Source: Candidatus Bathyarchaeota archaeon
GTDB lineage: Archaea > Thermoproteota > Bathyarchaeia > 40CM-2-53-6 > FEN-987
Reading direction: 5' to 3'
Length of the DNA stretch: 37,253 nt
Assembly (NCBI GenBank): GCA_022865625.1
Contig: JALHTB010000168.1
Span: 1-37,253, forward strand
Position numbers and translations under genes: made by a program. The notes below the pieces were generated by a model. It saw only the letters and a list, made by a program, of their open reading frames with translations, was not told where the DNA came from and ran no database searches. Below are positions 21,303 through 30,425 of this stretch, in pieces; position 1 is the stretch's first letter; every line of letters starts with the position of its first letter.

Positions 21303-21929
21303 ATGCCAGCGGACCCGAGTTGTGTTCCAGGACTAACAAACCCATTTATAGGAATCGACGAAATCATTTGGTCAAATTGCTCACGGTGGATTGTAGTGTT
21401 TCTGGATCAAGTGTTGTCGATACCTCCAGTTTGGCTTGACCCTACCGTTTTCCTCACTAACTTGGCATGGGTTCTGATACGGAGCTTCGTCACATTCGTC
21501 ATATGTTTCGGCATCGGGCTTGCAGGGATCAAGATCCTGGACAAGCTTACGCCCGGCATCAGGGAGATGGAGAACATCAAGGGCCAACCAGTTCCGACAG
21601 CCTTGTTCGCGGCGGGAATGTTCGTGTTTCTCTCGCTCACATTCATAGGCTCAGTCACAGCACCACTCCCCATCGGAGTGTCATCAGGGCTCGGCTCGGC
21701 AGTCAACCCAATGCTGGTCTTAGGCTACAGGCTGATTACGCTCCTTGCAGGATTCGTGATCTCCTTAGTCTTCGCCGCCATCTTCTACAGAATACTTGGC
21801 GGAATGCACCCATTCGGCATTGACTTAGACGATGTGAACAAGAATCCTATGGCCACAGGCATCTACGTAATGGGCTATACGGTATTCTTGGGCGTTATTC
21901 TCTACGTTTCCTTGTTGCTACCAGTCTAG
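21303..21929 (+). CDS. DUF350-like membrane protein
   Basis: 208 residues, four helices in two pairs. WVLIRSFVTFVICFGIGLAGIKILDKLTPGIREMENIKGQPVPTALFAAGMFVFLSL matches the DUF350 repeat: helix, charged L-x-P-x-x-x-E turn, then G-x-x-x-x-A helix. The second pair (LVLGYRLITLLAGFVISLVFAAIFYRILGGMHPF...NPMATGIYVMGYTVFLGVIL) repeats it. Function unknown; DUF350 proteins often flank genes for secreted or membrane-remodelling proteins. It stops three bases before the peptidase gene starts, so the two form an operon. Confidence 0.65.
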   Translation: MPADPSCVPGLTNPFIGIDEIIWSNCSRWIVVFLDQVLSIPPVWLDPTVFLTNLAWVLIRSFVTFVICFGIGLAGIKILDKLTPGIREMENIKGQPVPTALFAAGMFVFLSLTFIGSVTAPLPIGVSSGLGSAVNPMLVLGYRLITLLAGFVISLVFAAIFYRILGGMHPFGIDLDDVNKNPMATGIYVMGYTVFLGVILYVSLLLPV

Positions 21930-21932
21930 AGC

Positions 21933-23753
21933 ATGCAGAGCGTACGCCACTTGAGACACACGCTCACCTCGTCACAATTCGCGTTGGTTCTATTCCTGTT
22001 CATCGCGGTCAGTGCTCCTCTATCAGCAGCAGCGAACTCCGGCGCAACTTCATCATCTATCCACACATCCAACGCGGTGTTAGGAGCGTCCAAGCCTTCG
22101 GAGATTACTCCGTGGAAGCCGAGACCGGTTCTCGGCCCCCAGACGACCATCGTTCTCCTCGTTGAATTCTCAGATGTCAGATTCAGAAGTTCCATTCCGG
22201 AAATCACAGCCCTCGTGGACCATGTTGACAACTGGTTCAGAAAATCGTCCTACGGCAAGATCTACATTGACTACACAATTCACGAGGACATACTGACGCT
22301 TCCCAACACCATGTCCTCGTATGGAGTTCCGGTTGCCGGAAACGAACGAGGAGACGACCCTGACCGCGCCAACATCTACATCATAGACACTCTCAACTAC
22401 GTCATCACCCAGAGAAACGTGGACCTTCGTCCTTACAAGCATATCGTGATAATCCACGCGGGAGGAGACGAAGCTAATTCCGGTAACCCGAACGATATAT
22501 GGAGTTACTGCGACTGCACCGGCCCAATAGCAGACGAAGATCCAAGTCAGGCGTCGTGGGTGCTTTATGACGAGAATCGAAGAATCAGTCACGTGTTTTG
22601 GGGCGTCTCGACCTTCAGTGAAGATGAACCCTGGGCTGTGTTCGTTCACGAGTATACGCACAGTCTAGGTGTCTCGGACCTGTACGTGTATGGTCCCGAC
22701 GGCTACTCGGTAGGTCCCGGAATCGGATTCTGGTCGAATATGGCAGCAGGCGCAATGCTTGACCCTCCTGCGGATATTGACGGATGGAGCAAGTACATTC
22801 TGGGATGGATTCAGGCGACCACTGTTGAATCGTCACAGGGCGAATACACGATTCACACTCTGGACTCAGCCGAAGAGCCCAAGGCTCTGTTGATAAGAAT
22901 CGAGGGAAGTGACTGCGAGTATTACTTTGTCCATGCTCGCCGAAAGGCAGACGCAGACGTAGCCCTTCCGAGTGAGGGCGTCGTTGTCTTCAGGATAAAT
23001 GCGTTGCTTGAAAGGAGTCTGGAAGGCAATGAGCTGGCGCTCATTTCCGATGCCAATCCTGATACGCCGCCAGAATGCGACCGCTTCTCTGACAGAACAC
23101 GTGGACTCTGCCAACCGTTAGACGCGCCTTACAACGAGAAAGGAAAGTCCTATGCCTTCAGCTACTACGGCCTGTCAGCAGACATCGTCCTGAACAATAA
23201 CGGATTCTGGGACGACAGCGCACGGATAGCGTTCAGAGTTGATCCAACGGGAAGCGACGCATTCAAGATCACGCTCGGCGGATCGCCCGAGGAAGTAGGA
23301 ATCACAGGAACCACGACGACCGGCCAAACCCAGATAGAGCCGAAGGGCTGTATCGTTGCCACCGCCGCCTTTGGCTCGGAGATGGCGAGCGACGTCGCAT
23401 ACATGCGATACGTGCGTGATAGATGGATAGGGTCCACGCGCGTGGGCCACAGACTCGTCGAAGCGTTCAATGCTTTCTACTACTCGTGGAGTCCTCCGCT
23501 GGCTCGAACAATAGCGCTGAGTTCTACTCTGCGAGCCATCTTTCGGGTTCTGTTGCTTCCCGTCGTGTGGATAGTCCACATCACAGCGGCAGTGTTCACA
23601 ACCACGGCACTTCTGACTGGAAACGCGCAGGCAGCCTCTGTTGTTGCTTTCCTGCTTGCCGCATCGATGTGTCTGGCCTCATATGTTATTGCGCCAGTAG
23701 TGATCACCATGAAGTTGTCGCAGGTAGTCAGAAGGTCTCGTCCGAGCAAGTAG
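21933..23753 (+). CDS. Secreted M6-like metallopeptidase with CFI-box-type C-terminal anchor
   Basis: 606 residues. Signal peptide about 1-33 (SQFALVLFLFIAVSAPLSAAA). The zinc site is H239-E-x-x-H243-x-x-G-x-x-D249-L-Y, followed by GFWSNMAAG, the pattern of M6 (immune inhibitor A-like) peptidases. VVLLVEFSDVRF and the -WFRKSSYGKIYIDYTI- segment are also M6-like. From about residue 470, CIVATAAFGSEMASDVAYMRYVRDRWIGSTRVGHRLVEAFNAFYYSWSPP resembles the CFI-box C-terminal sorting domain, with two final hydrophobic segments (LLPVVWIVHITAAVF, VVAFLLAASMCLASYVIAPVVI). Likely cell-surface protein or peptide degradation. Confidence 0.8.
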   Translation: MQSVRHLRHTLTSSQFALVLFLFIAVSAPLSAAANSGATSSSIHTSNAVLGASKPSEITPWKPRPVLGPQTTIVLLVEFSDVRFRSSIPEITALVDHVDNWFRKSSYGKIYIDYTIHEDILTLPNTMSSYGVPVAGNERGDDPDRANIYIIDTLNYVITQRNVDLRPYKHIVIIHAGGDEANSGNPNDIWSYCDCTGPIADEDPSQASWVLYDENRRISHVFWGVSTFSEDEPWAVFVHEYTHSLGVSDLYVYGPDGYSVGPGIGFWSNMAAGAMLDPPADIDGWSKYILGWIQATTVESSQGEYTIHTLDSAEEPKALLIRIEGSDCEYYFVHARRKADADVALPSEGVVVFRINALLERSLEGNELALISDANPDTPPECDRFSDRTRGLCQPLDAPYNEKGKSYAFSYYGLSADIVLNNNGFWDDSARIAFRVDPTGSDAFKITLGGSPEEVGITGTTTTGQTQIEPKGCIVATAAFGSEMASDVAYMRYVRDRWIGSTRVGHRLVEAFNAFYYSWSPPLARTIALSSTLRAIFRVLLLPVVWIVHITAAVFTTTALLTGNAQAASVVAFLLAASMCLASYVIAPVVITMKLSQVVRRSRPSK

Positions 23754-23754
23754 T

Positions 23755-24991
23755 CTACTCGTAGACCTTTTCACTAGTCCGTTCTGCCTCTTGGGCGTCG
23801 GCTTCGGTGTCTCTCGTTTCGGCACGTGATGAGAGAACCTCACGGTAGTACTCATGCTGGATAATGAGATCCATGACCTCGTTTGTGCCGGTCCAGATCA
23901 TGATCAGTCGAGCGTCTCGCATCAGGCGCTCGATAGGGTAGACGTTGGTATAGCCGATTCCGCCCATGATCTGCATTGAATGATTGATCACCTGCCATGC
24001 GCTGTCTGTGGCGAATTTCTTGGCCTCGGAAACTAATCGCCGGGAACGATTTGGCGTGTCATTTGCATCGACGCTGCGGGCGGCTGCGTATACGAGGCCT
24101 CGAGCGGCGTCAAGCATCGTGACTGAATCAGCAATTTTGAAGCTAACCGCTTGAAAACGCCGTATCTTCTCTCCGAAGAGCCTTGCGTCGCTCCGAGTAA
24201 CGTGCTGCAACCTCTAAGGCCGCCCTTCCCATGCCAATTGCTCCTGCGGCGCTAGTCATTCGTTCTGGGATCATCATTCGGTAGAAGATGTCACTTGCAC
24301 CGTTCTCTGAACCGATGAGGTTCTCCTTCGGCACTCTCACATCATCCAACACGAGTTGGCCAGTCCCACCACCACGAGTGCCCAGGAGGCCGTAGAGGTA
24401 TTCCGCTTCGACCCCGGGCCCTCTTTCCACGATGAAAGCGCTGATTGATCGATGAGGAGGACCTCGTGGATCAGTGCGTGCGTAGACTAGAAAGAAGTCG
24501 GATTTCGCTGCGCCCACTATGAATCGCTTCTGCCCGCGTAAGACGTAATGGTCGCTCTCTCTTCGCGCTTCGGTCGTGGTACCGAAGAAGTCCGAGCCTC
24601 CTCGCGGTTCTGTAAGAGCCTCGGCAGCTACCTTCTCCCCAGTCAAGAGTGGCTTGAGCCATCTCTCTTTCTGCCCGGAGCTTCCGAAACTGTTCAGTAC
24701 CTCGCCAACGATGCTCGGCATGACATATGCGCAGGCCAGTGATGTGCCCAGCACTCCAACCTCTTCGATCGCGAGAACCTCGTCCTCCCACCGCAGACCT
24801 CTGCCGCCATACTCAAGTGGAAAGCGCAACCCCAAGAGATTTCGTCGTCCGGCTTCGTGCACGAAATCACTGGGATACTGCACACGGTCGGCATCCATGT
24901 CCAGGATCAACTCACGGGGAACAGAACGAACGAACTCGCGAGCCTCATCCCGCAACCTACGTTGATCGTTAGTCAAGATCGCTTCGAACAT
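23755..24991 (-). pseudogene. Acyl-CoA dehydrogenase with a single frameshift
   Basis: Two frames together make one acyl-CoA dehydrogenase of about 410 residues: 24991 to about 24178 (N-terminal and beta domains; [28 protein letters not shown]) and about 24178 to 23755 ([52 protein letters not shown]). At the junction the minus strand reads AAGGCTCTTCGGA; removing the C at 24178 restores [13 protein letters not shown]. It is a real recent mutation or an assembly error. The usual catalytic Glu of the Y-E-G-T motif is Thr (WTGTNE), but [15 protein letters not shown] has the Glu at the isovaleryl-CoA/long-chain-type position. It would use FAD and an electron-transfer flavoprotein. Confidence 0.82.
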
Positions 24992-25060
24992 GCTCTATCC
25001 ATTACCATCTGACTGCGTAAAAGCACTGTCACGCTTCTCGCTCCCTGCGAGAGTGAGTCC

Positions 25061-25068
25061 TTATATCA
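25061..25068 (+). promoter_or_regulatory. TATA box of the glutamate dehydrogenase gene
   Basis: TTATATCA; initiation near 25090 leaves a short leader before the TTG at 25106. Confidence 0.6.
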
Positions 25069-25105
25069 ACAGACTCCCGGTTTCGACAGACAAGATGACT
25101 GCCTA

Positions 25106-26371
25106 TTGTCCCAAGGTCAGAGTTTTCTGGAAGATGTGATCGGAAGAATCGACGCCGCGGCCAAGAGACTGAACCTTGATCCCAGCATCCACAAAACCTT
25201 GAGGACGCCGCGGAGGAGCCTAATCGTCACATTCCCGGTCAAGATGGACAACGGAGAAGTTGAAGTATTCACCGGCTACCGCGTGCAGTACAACTATGTG
25301 AAAGGCCCGAGTAAGGGCGGAATAAGATATCATCCCGACGTAACTCTTGAGGAGATCACGGCACTGGCGGGCCTAATGGCACTCAAGTGCGCCGTGGTTG
25401 ATGTTCCTTTTGGAGGAGCAAAAGGGGGCGTAGCCTGTGACCCGAAGAAGATGTCCATGGGCGAGCTTGAGCGATTGACACGCAGATACACGTACATGAT
25501 CCTCCCACTCATCGGGCCTGAGCAAGACATCCCCGCTCCGGATGTCAACACGGACAGTCAGACCATGTCGTGGATCATGGACACTTACAGTATGCTGAGA
25601 GGCTACACTGTGCAAGGTGTTGTAACCGGGAAACCGGTTGAGCTCGGGGGCTCGAAGGGGAGAGCGACCTCTACGGGAAGAGGAATCGCATACGTCGCGG
25701 AAGAGATGTTGCGGACTCTGGGTATGGATGTCAATGGCACGGCCGTATGTGTCCAAGGGTTTGGAAACGTCGGCATGAACGTCGCCAAGTTTCTGCACGA
25801 AGACGGATGCAAGATAGTCGGAATCACAGACGTGACAGGTGGCCTGTTCAATCCCGGCGGCATCGATGTACCAAACCTCGCTCTGCATGCAGGGAGGAAC
25901 AAAATGATCCGCGGCTTCTCGGGCGGCGAATTCGTGCCTGATCACGTCGAGGCGAACCGCAGATTACTGACCATGAAGACAGATGTACTAATTCCTGCCG
26001 CGCTTGAGAATCAGATCGCTGAGTCAAACGCATCAGACGTGAAGGCGAGGCTGATAGTCGAAGGAGCCAACGGTCCGATCACTAGAGGCGCTGATGTAAT
26101 CCTGAACAAGAAAGGCGTTCACGTGGTTCCTGACATCCTCGCGAACTCAGGAGGAGTCATCGTCTCCTACTTTGAGTGGGTTCAAGACATCCAGGCATAT
26201 CTATGGTCCGAGCAAGAAGTCAATGCGAGATTGAAGGATCTGATGACTGCCGCGTTTGCTCAGGTTCGTGAGTTTGCCGATAAGCATGAAGTCACCTTGA
26301 GAGAGGCTGCATACATGCTGGCAGTCAACAAGATGGCTGAGATAACCAGACTCAGAGGAATATTCCCATAA
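25106..26371 (+). CDS. gdhA: Glutamate dehydrogenase
   Basis: 421 residues, the archaeal hexameric type. KGPSKGGIRYHPDVTLEE and MALKCAVVDVPFGGAKGGV carry the substrate- and catalytic-lysine sites; PAPDVNTDSQTMSWIMDTY and VTGKPVELGGSKGRATSTGRG are signature blocks; CVQGFGNVGMNVAKFL is the Rossmann loop. It interconverts glutamate and 2-oxoglutarate plus ammonium with NAD(P)H. Start is TTG at 25106; an ATG at 25095 is out of frame. In amino-acid-using archaea it feeds reducing power and 2-oxoacids to the ferredoxin oxidoreductases, one of which is encoded at 3013-5982. Confidence 0.96.
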   Translation: MSQGQSFLEDVIGRIDAAAKRLNLDPSIHKTLRTPRRSLIVTFPVKMDNGEVEVFTGYRVQYNYVKGPSKGGIRYHPDVTLEEITALAGLMALKCAVVDVPFGGAKGGVACDPKKMSMGELERLTRRYTYMILPLIGPEQDIPAPDVNTDSQTMSWIMDTYSMLRGYTVQGVVTGKPVELGGSKGRATSTGRGIAYVAEEMLRTLGMDVNGTAVCVQGFGNVGMNVAKFLHEDGCKIVGITDVTGGLFNPGGIDVPNLALHAGRNKMIRGFSGGEFVPDHVEANRRLLTMKTDVLIPAALENQIAESNASDVKARLIVEGANGPITRGADVILNKKGVHVVPDILANSGGVIVSYFEWVQDIQAYLWSEQEVNARLKDLMTAAFAQVREFADKHEVTLREAAYMLAVNKMAEITRLRGIFP

Positions 26372-26466
26372 TGAGCAGATTTCGTACAATTGATTGCTGT
26401 CACACCGAAAGCACGATCCCGATATCAATCTAAGGCTTAAGAGTCGAGGTCTGGATACTCAGAAGC

Positions 26467-27720
26467 ATGGCCTCAAAGATCAAAGACCCAGCTCTGTCAG
26501 GACAGGGAATGCTGAAGATACGTTGGGCAGAATCCCGAATGCCCGTGCTGATGGCACTCAGAAAGAAAGCATCAAAGACCAAGCCCCTCAAGGGGCTCAA
26601 GATCGGCGGGTGCCTGCATGTTACGAAGGAGACAGCTGTTTTGGTCAGGGCGATTCGAGACGCAGGCGCTGAGGCTGCGTGGTGCGGCTGCAATCCACTT
26701 TCGACGCAAGACGATGTTGCAGCGGCCTTGGCGGAAGAGGGCGTATCCGTGTATGCCTGGCGAGGGCTTTCAACTTCGGAATACTACTGGTGCATCACCC
26801 AAGTTCTTGACTCGAGGCCCCAACTCACACTTGACGATGGAGCTGATCTAGTCTTCACGCTTCATCAAGAACGCAGAGACCAATTGAGTACGGTAGTCGG
26901 AGGAACTGAGGAAACCACTACCGGAGTGCATCGCATCCGAGCAATGGCTGAGCAGGGCAAACTCAATTATCCGATCATGGCCGTCAACGATGCCGTGGTG
27001 AAGTCTGACTTCGACAACGTATACGGCACTGGGCAGTCTTCCCTCGACGGAATCCTGAGAGCCACGAACATTCTGATGGCCGGAAAGACCTTTGCGATTG
27101 CAGGCTATGGACACTGTGGTCGTGGGGTTGCAAACAGAGCCAGAGGAATGGGTGCCAATGTTGTTGTCTGCGAGGTTGATCCTGTCAATGCGCTCAGAGC
27201 AGCTATGGATGGATTCCGAGTTATGCCGATGATCGACGCTGCACCGATTGCTGATCTTTTCATTACTGCTACCGGCTGCAGGGACATCATTACAGCAAAG
27301 CATTTGAAACGAATGAAAGACGGTGCCATTATCTGCAACACGGGACACTTCAATGTCGAAGTCTCCGTGAAGGATCTAGAAGGCCTGGCGAAGGAGAAGC
27401 GAGAGATCCGACCGAACAACACAGAGTACACTCTGCGAGACGGACGCAGACTGTACCTACTTGCGGAGGGCAGGCTAGTGAACCTTGCCGCTGCAGAAGG
27501 TCATCCTTCTGAAGTCATGGACATGAGTTTCGCGACACAATTGCTGTCGCTCATGTACTTGTCCGAGAAGGGGAGAGATCTCCAACCAGGAGTCTACAAG
27601 GTTCCCGAAGAATATGAAAGGCAAATCGCAAGTACGAAACTCGAGACTATGGGGATGAGTATCGACACGCTGACACGCGAGCAAGATCGATACTTGCATG
27701 ACTATCAGGAAGGCACCTAG
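26467..27720 (+). CDS. ahcY: Adenosylhomocysteinase
   Basis: 417 residues, archaeal length. Substrate site LHVTKETAVLVRAIRDAGAEAAWCGCNPLSTQDDVAAAL; VVGGTEETTTGVHRI; NAD loop IAGYGHCGRGVANRARGMGANVVVCEVDP; IICNTGHFNVEV; and C-terminal HPSEVMDMSFATQ. It hydrolyses S-adenosylhomocysteine to adenosine and homocysteine and so keeps methyltransferases active. It follows glutamate dehydrogenase by 95 bases; GGCTTAAGAG at 26432-26441 may be its own promoter with a very short leader. The C-terminus HDYQEGT lacks the K-x-x-H-Y-R-Y ending of eukaryotic enzymes, as usual in archaea. Confidence 0.96.
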   Translation: MASKIKDPALSGQGMLKIRWAESRMPVLMALRKKASKTKPLKGLKIGGCLHVTKETAVLVRAIRDAGAEAAWCGCNPLSTQDDVAAALAEEGVSVYAWRGLSTSEYYWCITQVLDSRPQLTLDDGADLVFTLHQERRDQLSTVVGGTEETTTGVHRIRAMAEQGKLNYPIMAVNDAVVKSDFDNVYGTGQSSLDGILRATNILMAGKTFAIAGYGHCGRGVANRARGMGANVVVCEVDPVNALRAAMDGFRVMPMIDAAPIADLFITATGCRDIITAKHLKRMKDGAIICNTGHFNVEVSVKDLEGLAKEKREIRPNNTEYTLRDGRRLYLLAEGRLVNLAAAEGHPSEVMDMSFATQLLSLMYLSEKGRDLQPGVYKVPEEYERQIASTKLETMGMSIDTLTREQDRYLHDYQEGT

Positions 27721-27735
27721 TCCAAAGACGAAAGC

Positions 27736-28680
27736 TTAGATCGTGACGCGGACTCTCCCCTCATCTGATCCTCTGACGACAACTAGCGACACAGCGTCAC
27801 CAGCTGTCCTAGTCCTTATCTCCCTTTGAAGATCCTCCATTGAAGCCACGTGTGCATCGCCAACCGCGGCTACCACATCACCGGACTGCAAGTCTGCACG
27901 TTCAGCTGGGCTTTCGGGAATCACTCTCATCACCATGACTCCAGTATCAACTGTCAAGTTGAATCTTCGAGCAAGTTCACGAGAGATGTCGATACCGATG
28001 ATGCCTAGCCAAGGTCTAGTGACTCTACCGTGTTTCACAATGTCCTCCAGTACCGTCTTGGCAGTGTTGATTGGTATTGCGAATCCGATGCTTTGAGCTC
28101 CGGGAATGTTGGCTGTGTTTATTCCTACGACCTTCCCAGTCAGGTCAAGGAGTGGGCCTCCACTGTTCCCAGGATTGATTGAGGCGTCCGTCTGAATCAG
28201 TTTCTCGTAGACCCTTTCCGCGAGTATGTGACGATTCAGTGCACTCACCACGCCGACAGTGACTGATGGACCGCCGACCAGTCCGAAGGGGTTTCCAATG
28301 GCGATGACAGTCTGACCTACCTTCAGCTCGTTTGAGTCTCCCATCTCAGCCACTGGCAGGTCGGTTGCGTCTATCTTTGCTACTGCAAGATCATTGGCGG
28401 GATCCGAGCCGACGAGCCTTCCTTCAAAGGCTCTTCCGTCGGTCAGTGCAACCTCGATCTCACGCGACCCAGCAGTGATATGGTGATTTGTGAGTATGTG
28501 CCCGAGCTTGTCGAAGATGAATCCGGAACCCAACCCCCGAGCCGGGTGCACGTGCAGGAATGCATCTCGCTCGAATCGGATTGTGCTGATGTTGACTACG
28601 CTCGGCTCTACCTTCTCGATCGCAGCGATCACTTGTTCGTCCCGAGACATCCCCGTCCACCCGTCGTGAGACCACGCCAT
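27736..28680 (-). CDS. HtrA/DegP-type serine protease with one PDZ domain, cytoplasmic
   Basis: 314 residues. Catalytic triad H67 (LTNHHIT), D97 (PANDLAVAKI) and S173 (INPGNSGGPLL), then the PDZ domain at about 220-314 (PWLGIIGIDISRELA, VMVMRVIPESPAERADLQSGDVV). No signal peptide or membrane anchor is present at the N-terminus (MAWSHDGWTGMSRDEQVIAAIEKVEPSVVNIS), unlike most HtrA proteins, so it acts in the cytoplasm or is exported by another route. Met 11 is an alternative start that would remove the ten odd leading residues. It converges on ahcY with 15 bases between stops. Confidence 0.92.
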   Translation of the reverse strand: MAWSHDGWTGMSRDEQVIAAIEKVEPSVVNISTIRFERDAFLHVHPARGLGSGFIFDKLGHILTNHHITAGSREIEVALTDGRAFEGRLVGSDPANDLAVAKIDATDLPVAEMGDSNELKVGQTVIAIGNPFGLVGGPSVTVGVVSALNRHILAERVYEKLIQTDASINPGNSGGPLLDLTGKVVGINTANIPGAQSIGFAIPINTAKTVLEDIVKHGRVTRPWLGIIGIDISRELARRFNLTVDTGVMVMRVIPESPAERADLQSGDVVAAVGDAHVASMEDLQREIRTRTAGDAVSLVVVRGSDEGRVRVTI

Positions 28681-28934
28681 CTACTGAAAAAGATGCCGAA
28701 AGCACCTCAGTACGTCCCGTAAGTGCCTTATCTGGCGGTTCTCCACTGAACAATGACCAAGAATACTGAGTTTTTGCCATTGTGCAGATCAATCGGCGCG
28801 TCGCGGTCTTTTTGGGGCCTCTGTGCTACTTAGGCGACAATTCCAGCCTTCAACTGCTGTTAAATTCCACTGTAGCCTTAGATCAAGCAGTTGTGGGGCC
28901 TCAATCGAGGGCTTATATCCCCTTTTTGGAGAAG
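28681..28934. other. Intergenic region between protease and TFB genes
   Basis: About 250 bases between divergent genes with no coding frame I can support. It must hold the protease promoter on the minus strand, but no clear TATA box stands out for it. Confidence 0.4.
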
Positions 28935-28944
28935 TTTTAAATAC
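28935..28944 (+). promoter_or_regulatory. TATA box of the TFB transcript
   Basis: TTTTAAATAC. The predicted mRNA 5' end, about 26 bases on, falls on the ATG at 28963, which begins an upstream reading frame, not on the TFB start at 29069. Confidence 0.6.
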
Positions 28945-28962
28945 AACTTATCTGAGGCTATT

Positions 28963-29193
28963 ATGCCTTCCGACCAAATGAAGCCTTCCGTTCCGGACTG
29001 CGTTGTGAAGGTGCGTTTTGGCGACAGATGGCACGTAAGGTATCCCTCAGTGGTAAGTGTGAAGAAAAATGGCCGCAACGACGAAGAAGATTGGAAAGAT
29101 AACGAACTGCCCCGAATGCGGGAGCAGCGACCTCGTCGAAGACTTCGATCTGGGCGAGGTCATCTGTCACCATTGCGGCCTAGTTCTGAGTGA
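28963..29193 (+). CDS. Possible leaderless upstream ORF overlapping the TFB gene
   Basis: A 76-codon frame (MPSDQMKPSVPDCVVKVRFG then DRWHVRYPSVVSVKKNG) that starts where the TFB transcript is predicted to begin and overlaps TFB by 125 bases in another frame. The first 35 residues look protein-like; the overlapping part is basic and low in structure (MREQRPRRRLRSGRGH) as expected for a shadow frame. It may be translated and regulate TFB, or just be leader. No family. Confidence 0.3.
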   Translation: MPSDQMKPSVPDCVVKVRFGDRWHVRYPSVVSVKKNGRNDEEDWKDNELPRMREQRPRRRLRSGRGHLSPLRPSSE

Positions 29194-29995
29194 ACATGCG
29201 ATCAATCGTGGGCCCGAGTGGCGTGCTTTTACGAAGGAAGAGAGAGATGAACGGGGCCGTGTTGGCCTTCCGACTTCCTTCTCTATCCACGACAAGGGCC
29301 TCTCGACCGTGATAGATAGAGTGAATAGAGACGCGTACGGACGCCAACTGCCGCTGGCAACGCGCCTCGAAATGCTTAGGCTTCGGAAGTGGCAGATCAG
29401 AACCCGAGTTCATTCATCTGCAGATCGGAATCTCGCTCAGGCAATGGCCGACCTTGACAGATTGACCGACAAGCTACACATCCCGAATCCGATCAAGGAA
29501 CGAGCAGCAGTGATCTACCGGAAAGCCCTCGAGAGTGGGCTCGTACGTGGAAGATCCATCGCCGCAATCGCGGCAGCATCGCTCTACGCCGCTTGTAGAC
29601 TGTCAGAAACGCCGAGGACACTCAAAGACCTCTCAGCAGCAACACGCATACGCAAGAAGGATGTCGCCCGCTGCTATCGACTTCTCGTCAGAGAACTTGA
29701 TCTCAGAATGCCCGTCGAGGATCCAGTCAAATGTGTCTCAAAGATAGCGACCAAAGTCGACATCAGCATGCCGACTCAGCGACGCGCAATGGGCATAATC
29801 AACGAAGCACGAAGGATAGGCATCGTAGCAGGCAAGGACCCAATGGGCCTTGCAGCTGCAGCCCTCTATGTTGCATGCGTTATCGAACAAGAGAAGAAGA
29901 CACAGAAAGAGATCGCTGAAGTCGCGAATGTGACTGAGGTCACGGTCCGCAACAGATACAAGGGTCTCAAAGAGTCCCTCAAGCTCAACGTGTGA
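29069..29995 (+). CDS. tfb: Transcription initiation factor IIB
   Basis: 308 residues. Zinc ribbon C14-x2-C17 ... C33-x2-C36 (CPECGSS, CHHCGLV), then the B-finger/linker region GPEWRAFTKEERDERGRVGLP, and two cyclin-like repeats (about 110-200 and 205-305), the first with SIAAIAAASLYAACRLSETPRTLKDLS and the second with KDPMGLAAAALYVACVIEQEKKTQKEIAEVANVTEVTVRNRYKGL. It recruits RNA polymerase to TBP-bound promoters and reads the BRE. An in-frame TGA at 29060 fixes the ATG at 29069. The leader is unusually long, about 100 bases. Confidence 0.97.
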   Translation: MAATTKKIGKITNCPECGSSDLVEDFDLGEVICHHCGLVLSEHAINRGPEWRAFTKEERDERGRVGLPTSFSIHDKGLSTVIDRVNRDAYGRQLPLATRLEMLRLRKWQIRTRVHSSADRNLAQAMADLDRLTDKLHIPNPIKERAAVIYRKALESGLVRGRSIAAIAAASLYAACRLSETPRTLKDLSAATRIRKKDVARCYRLLVRELDLRMPVEDPVKCVSKIATKVDISMPTQRRAMGIINEARRIGIVAGKDPMGLAAAALYVACVIEQEKKTQKEIAEVANVTEVTVRNRYKGLKESLKLNV

Positions 29996-30010
29996 GCAGG
30001 CAGTCCGTTA

Positions 30011-30232
30011 TCACCCTTTTTCTTTCCCTTCTTTTCCACCAGACTCGCGTCCTGTCGTACGGGAACGTATTCTCTCAAGAATATCGCTCTCCGACAGTCC
30101 GAACATCGGTTCCCGAACCTCACGAGCTGATGAGACCGGATGGACTGCGATGTCTTCTTCGAGTAATACTTCCATCTCGTCGCGAGCCTTCTCGTAGTTG
30201 GTCTTCGGCACAGGAAGATCTGTGATCCGCAC
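30011..30232 (-). CDS. Small hypothetical protein; frame open upstream
   Basis: 73 codons from GTG 30232. The C-terminal half looks like a real protein (YEKARDEMEVLLEEDIAVHP, REVREPMFGLSESDILERIRSR) with a charged tail rich in G, E and K. The same frame stays open upstream to 30386 and reads LGLGPVGGLAEFGSETGRLVG before the GTG, but offers no ATG, GTG or TTG there. It faces the TFB gene tail to tail, 15 bases apart. No family recognised. Confidence 0.42.
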   Translation of the reverse strand: MRITDLPVPKTNYEKARDEMEVLLEEDIAVHPVSSAREVREPMFGLSESDILERIRSRTTGRESGGKEGKEKG

Positions 30233-30425
30233 TCGCTTGGTTCTCAGCGTCCCAACCAGTCTGCCAGTCTCAGATCCAAATTCTGCTAGACCACCGACTG
30301 GCCCTAGACCGAGCTTGATCTGTGTGTGAATTGGAGATGCTAGGACGCAAACATGGCTTGCCGAGTATACATGAGCTCGCGCACTTCAGTGTCGCGTGGA
30401 GTATTGACGCTCCGTCGGTCGGATG

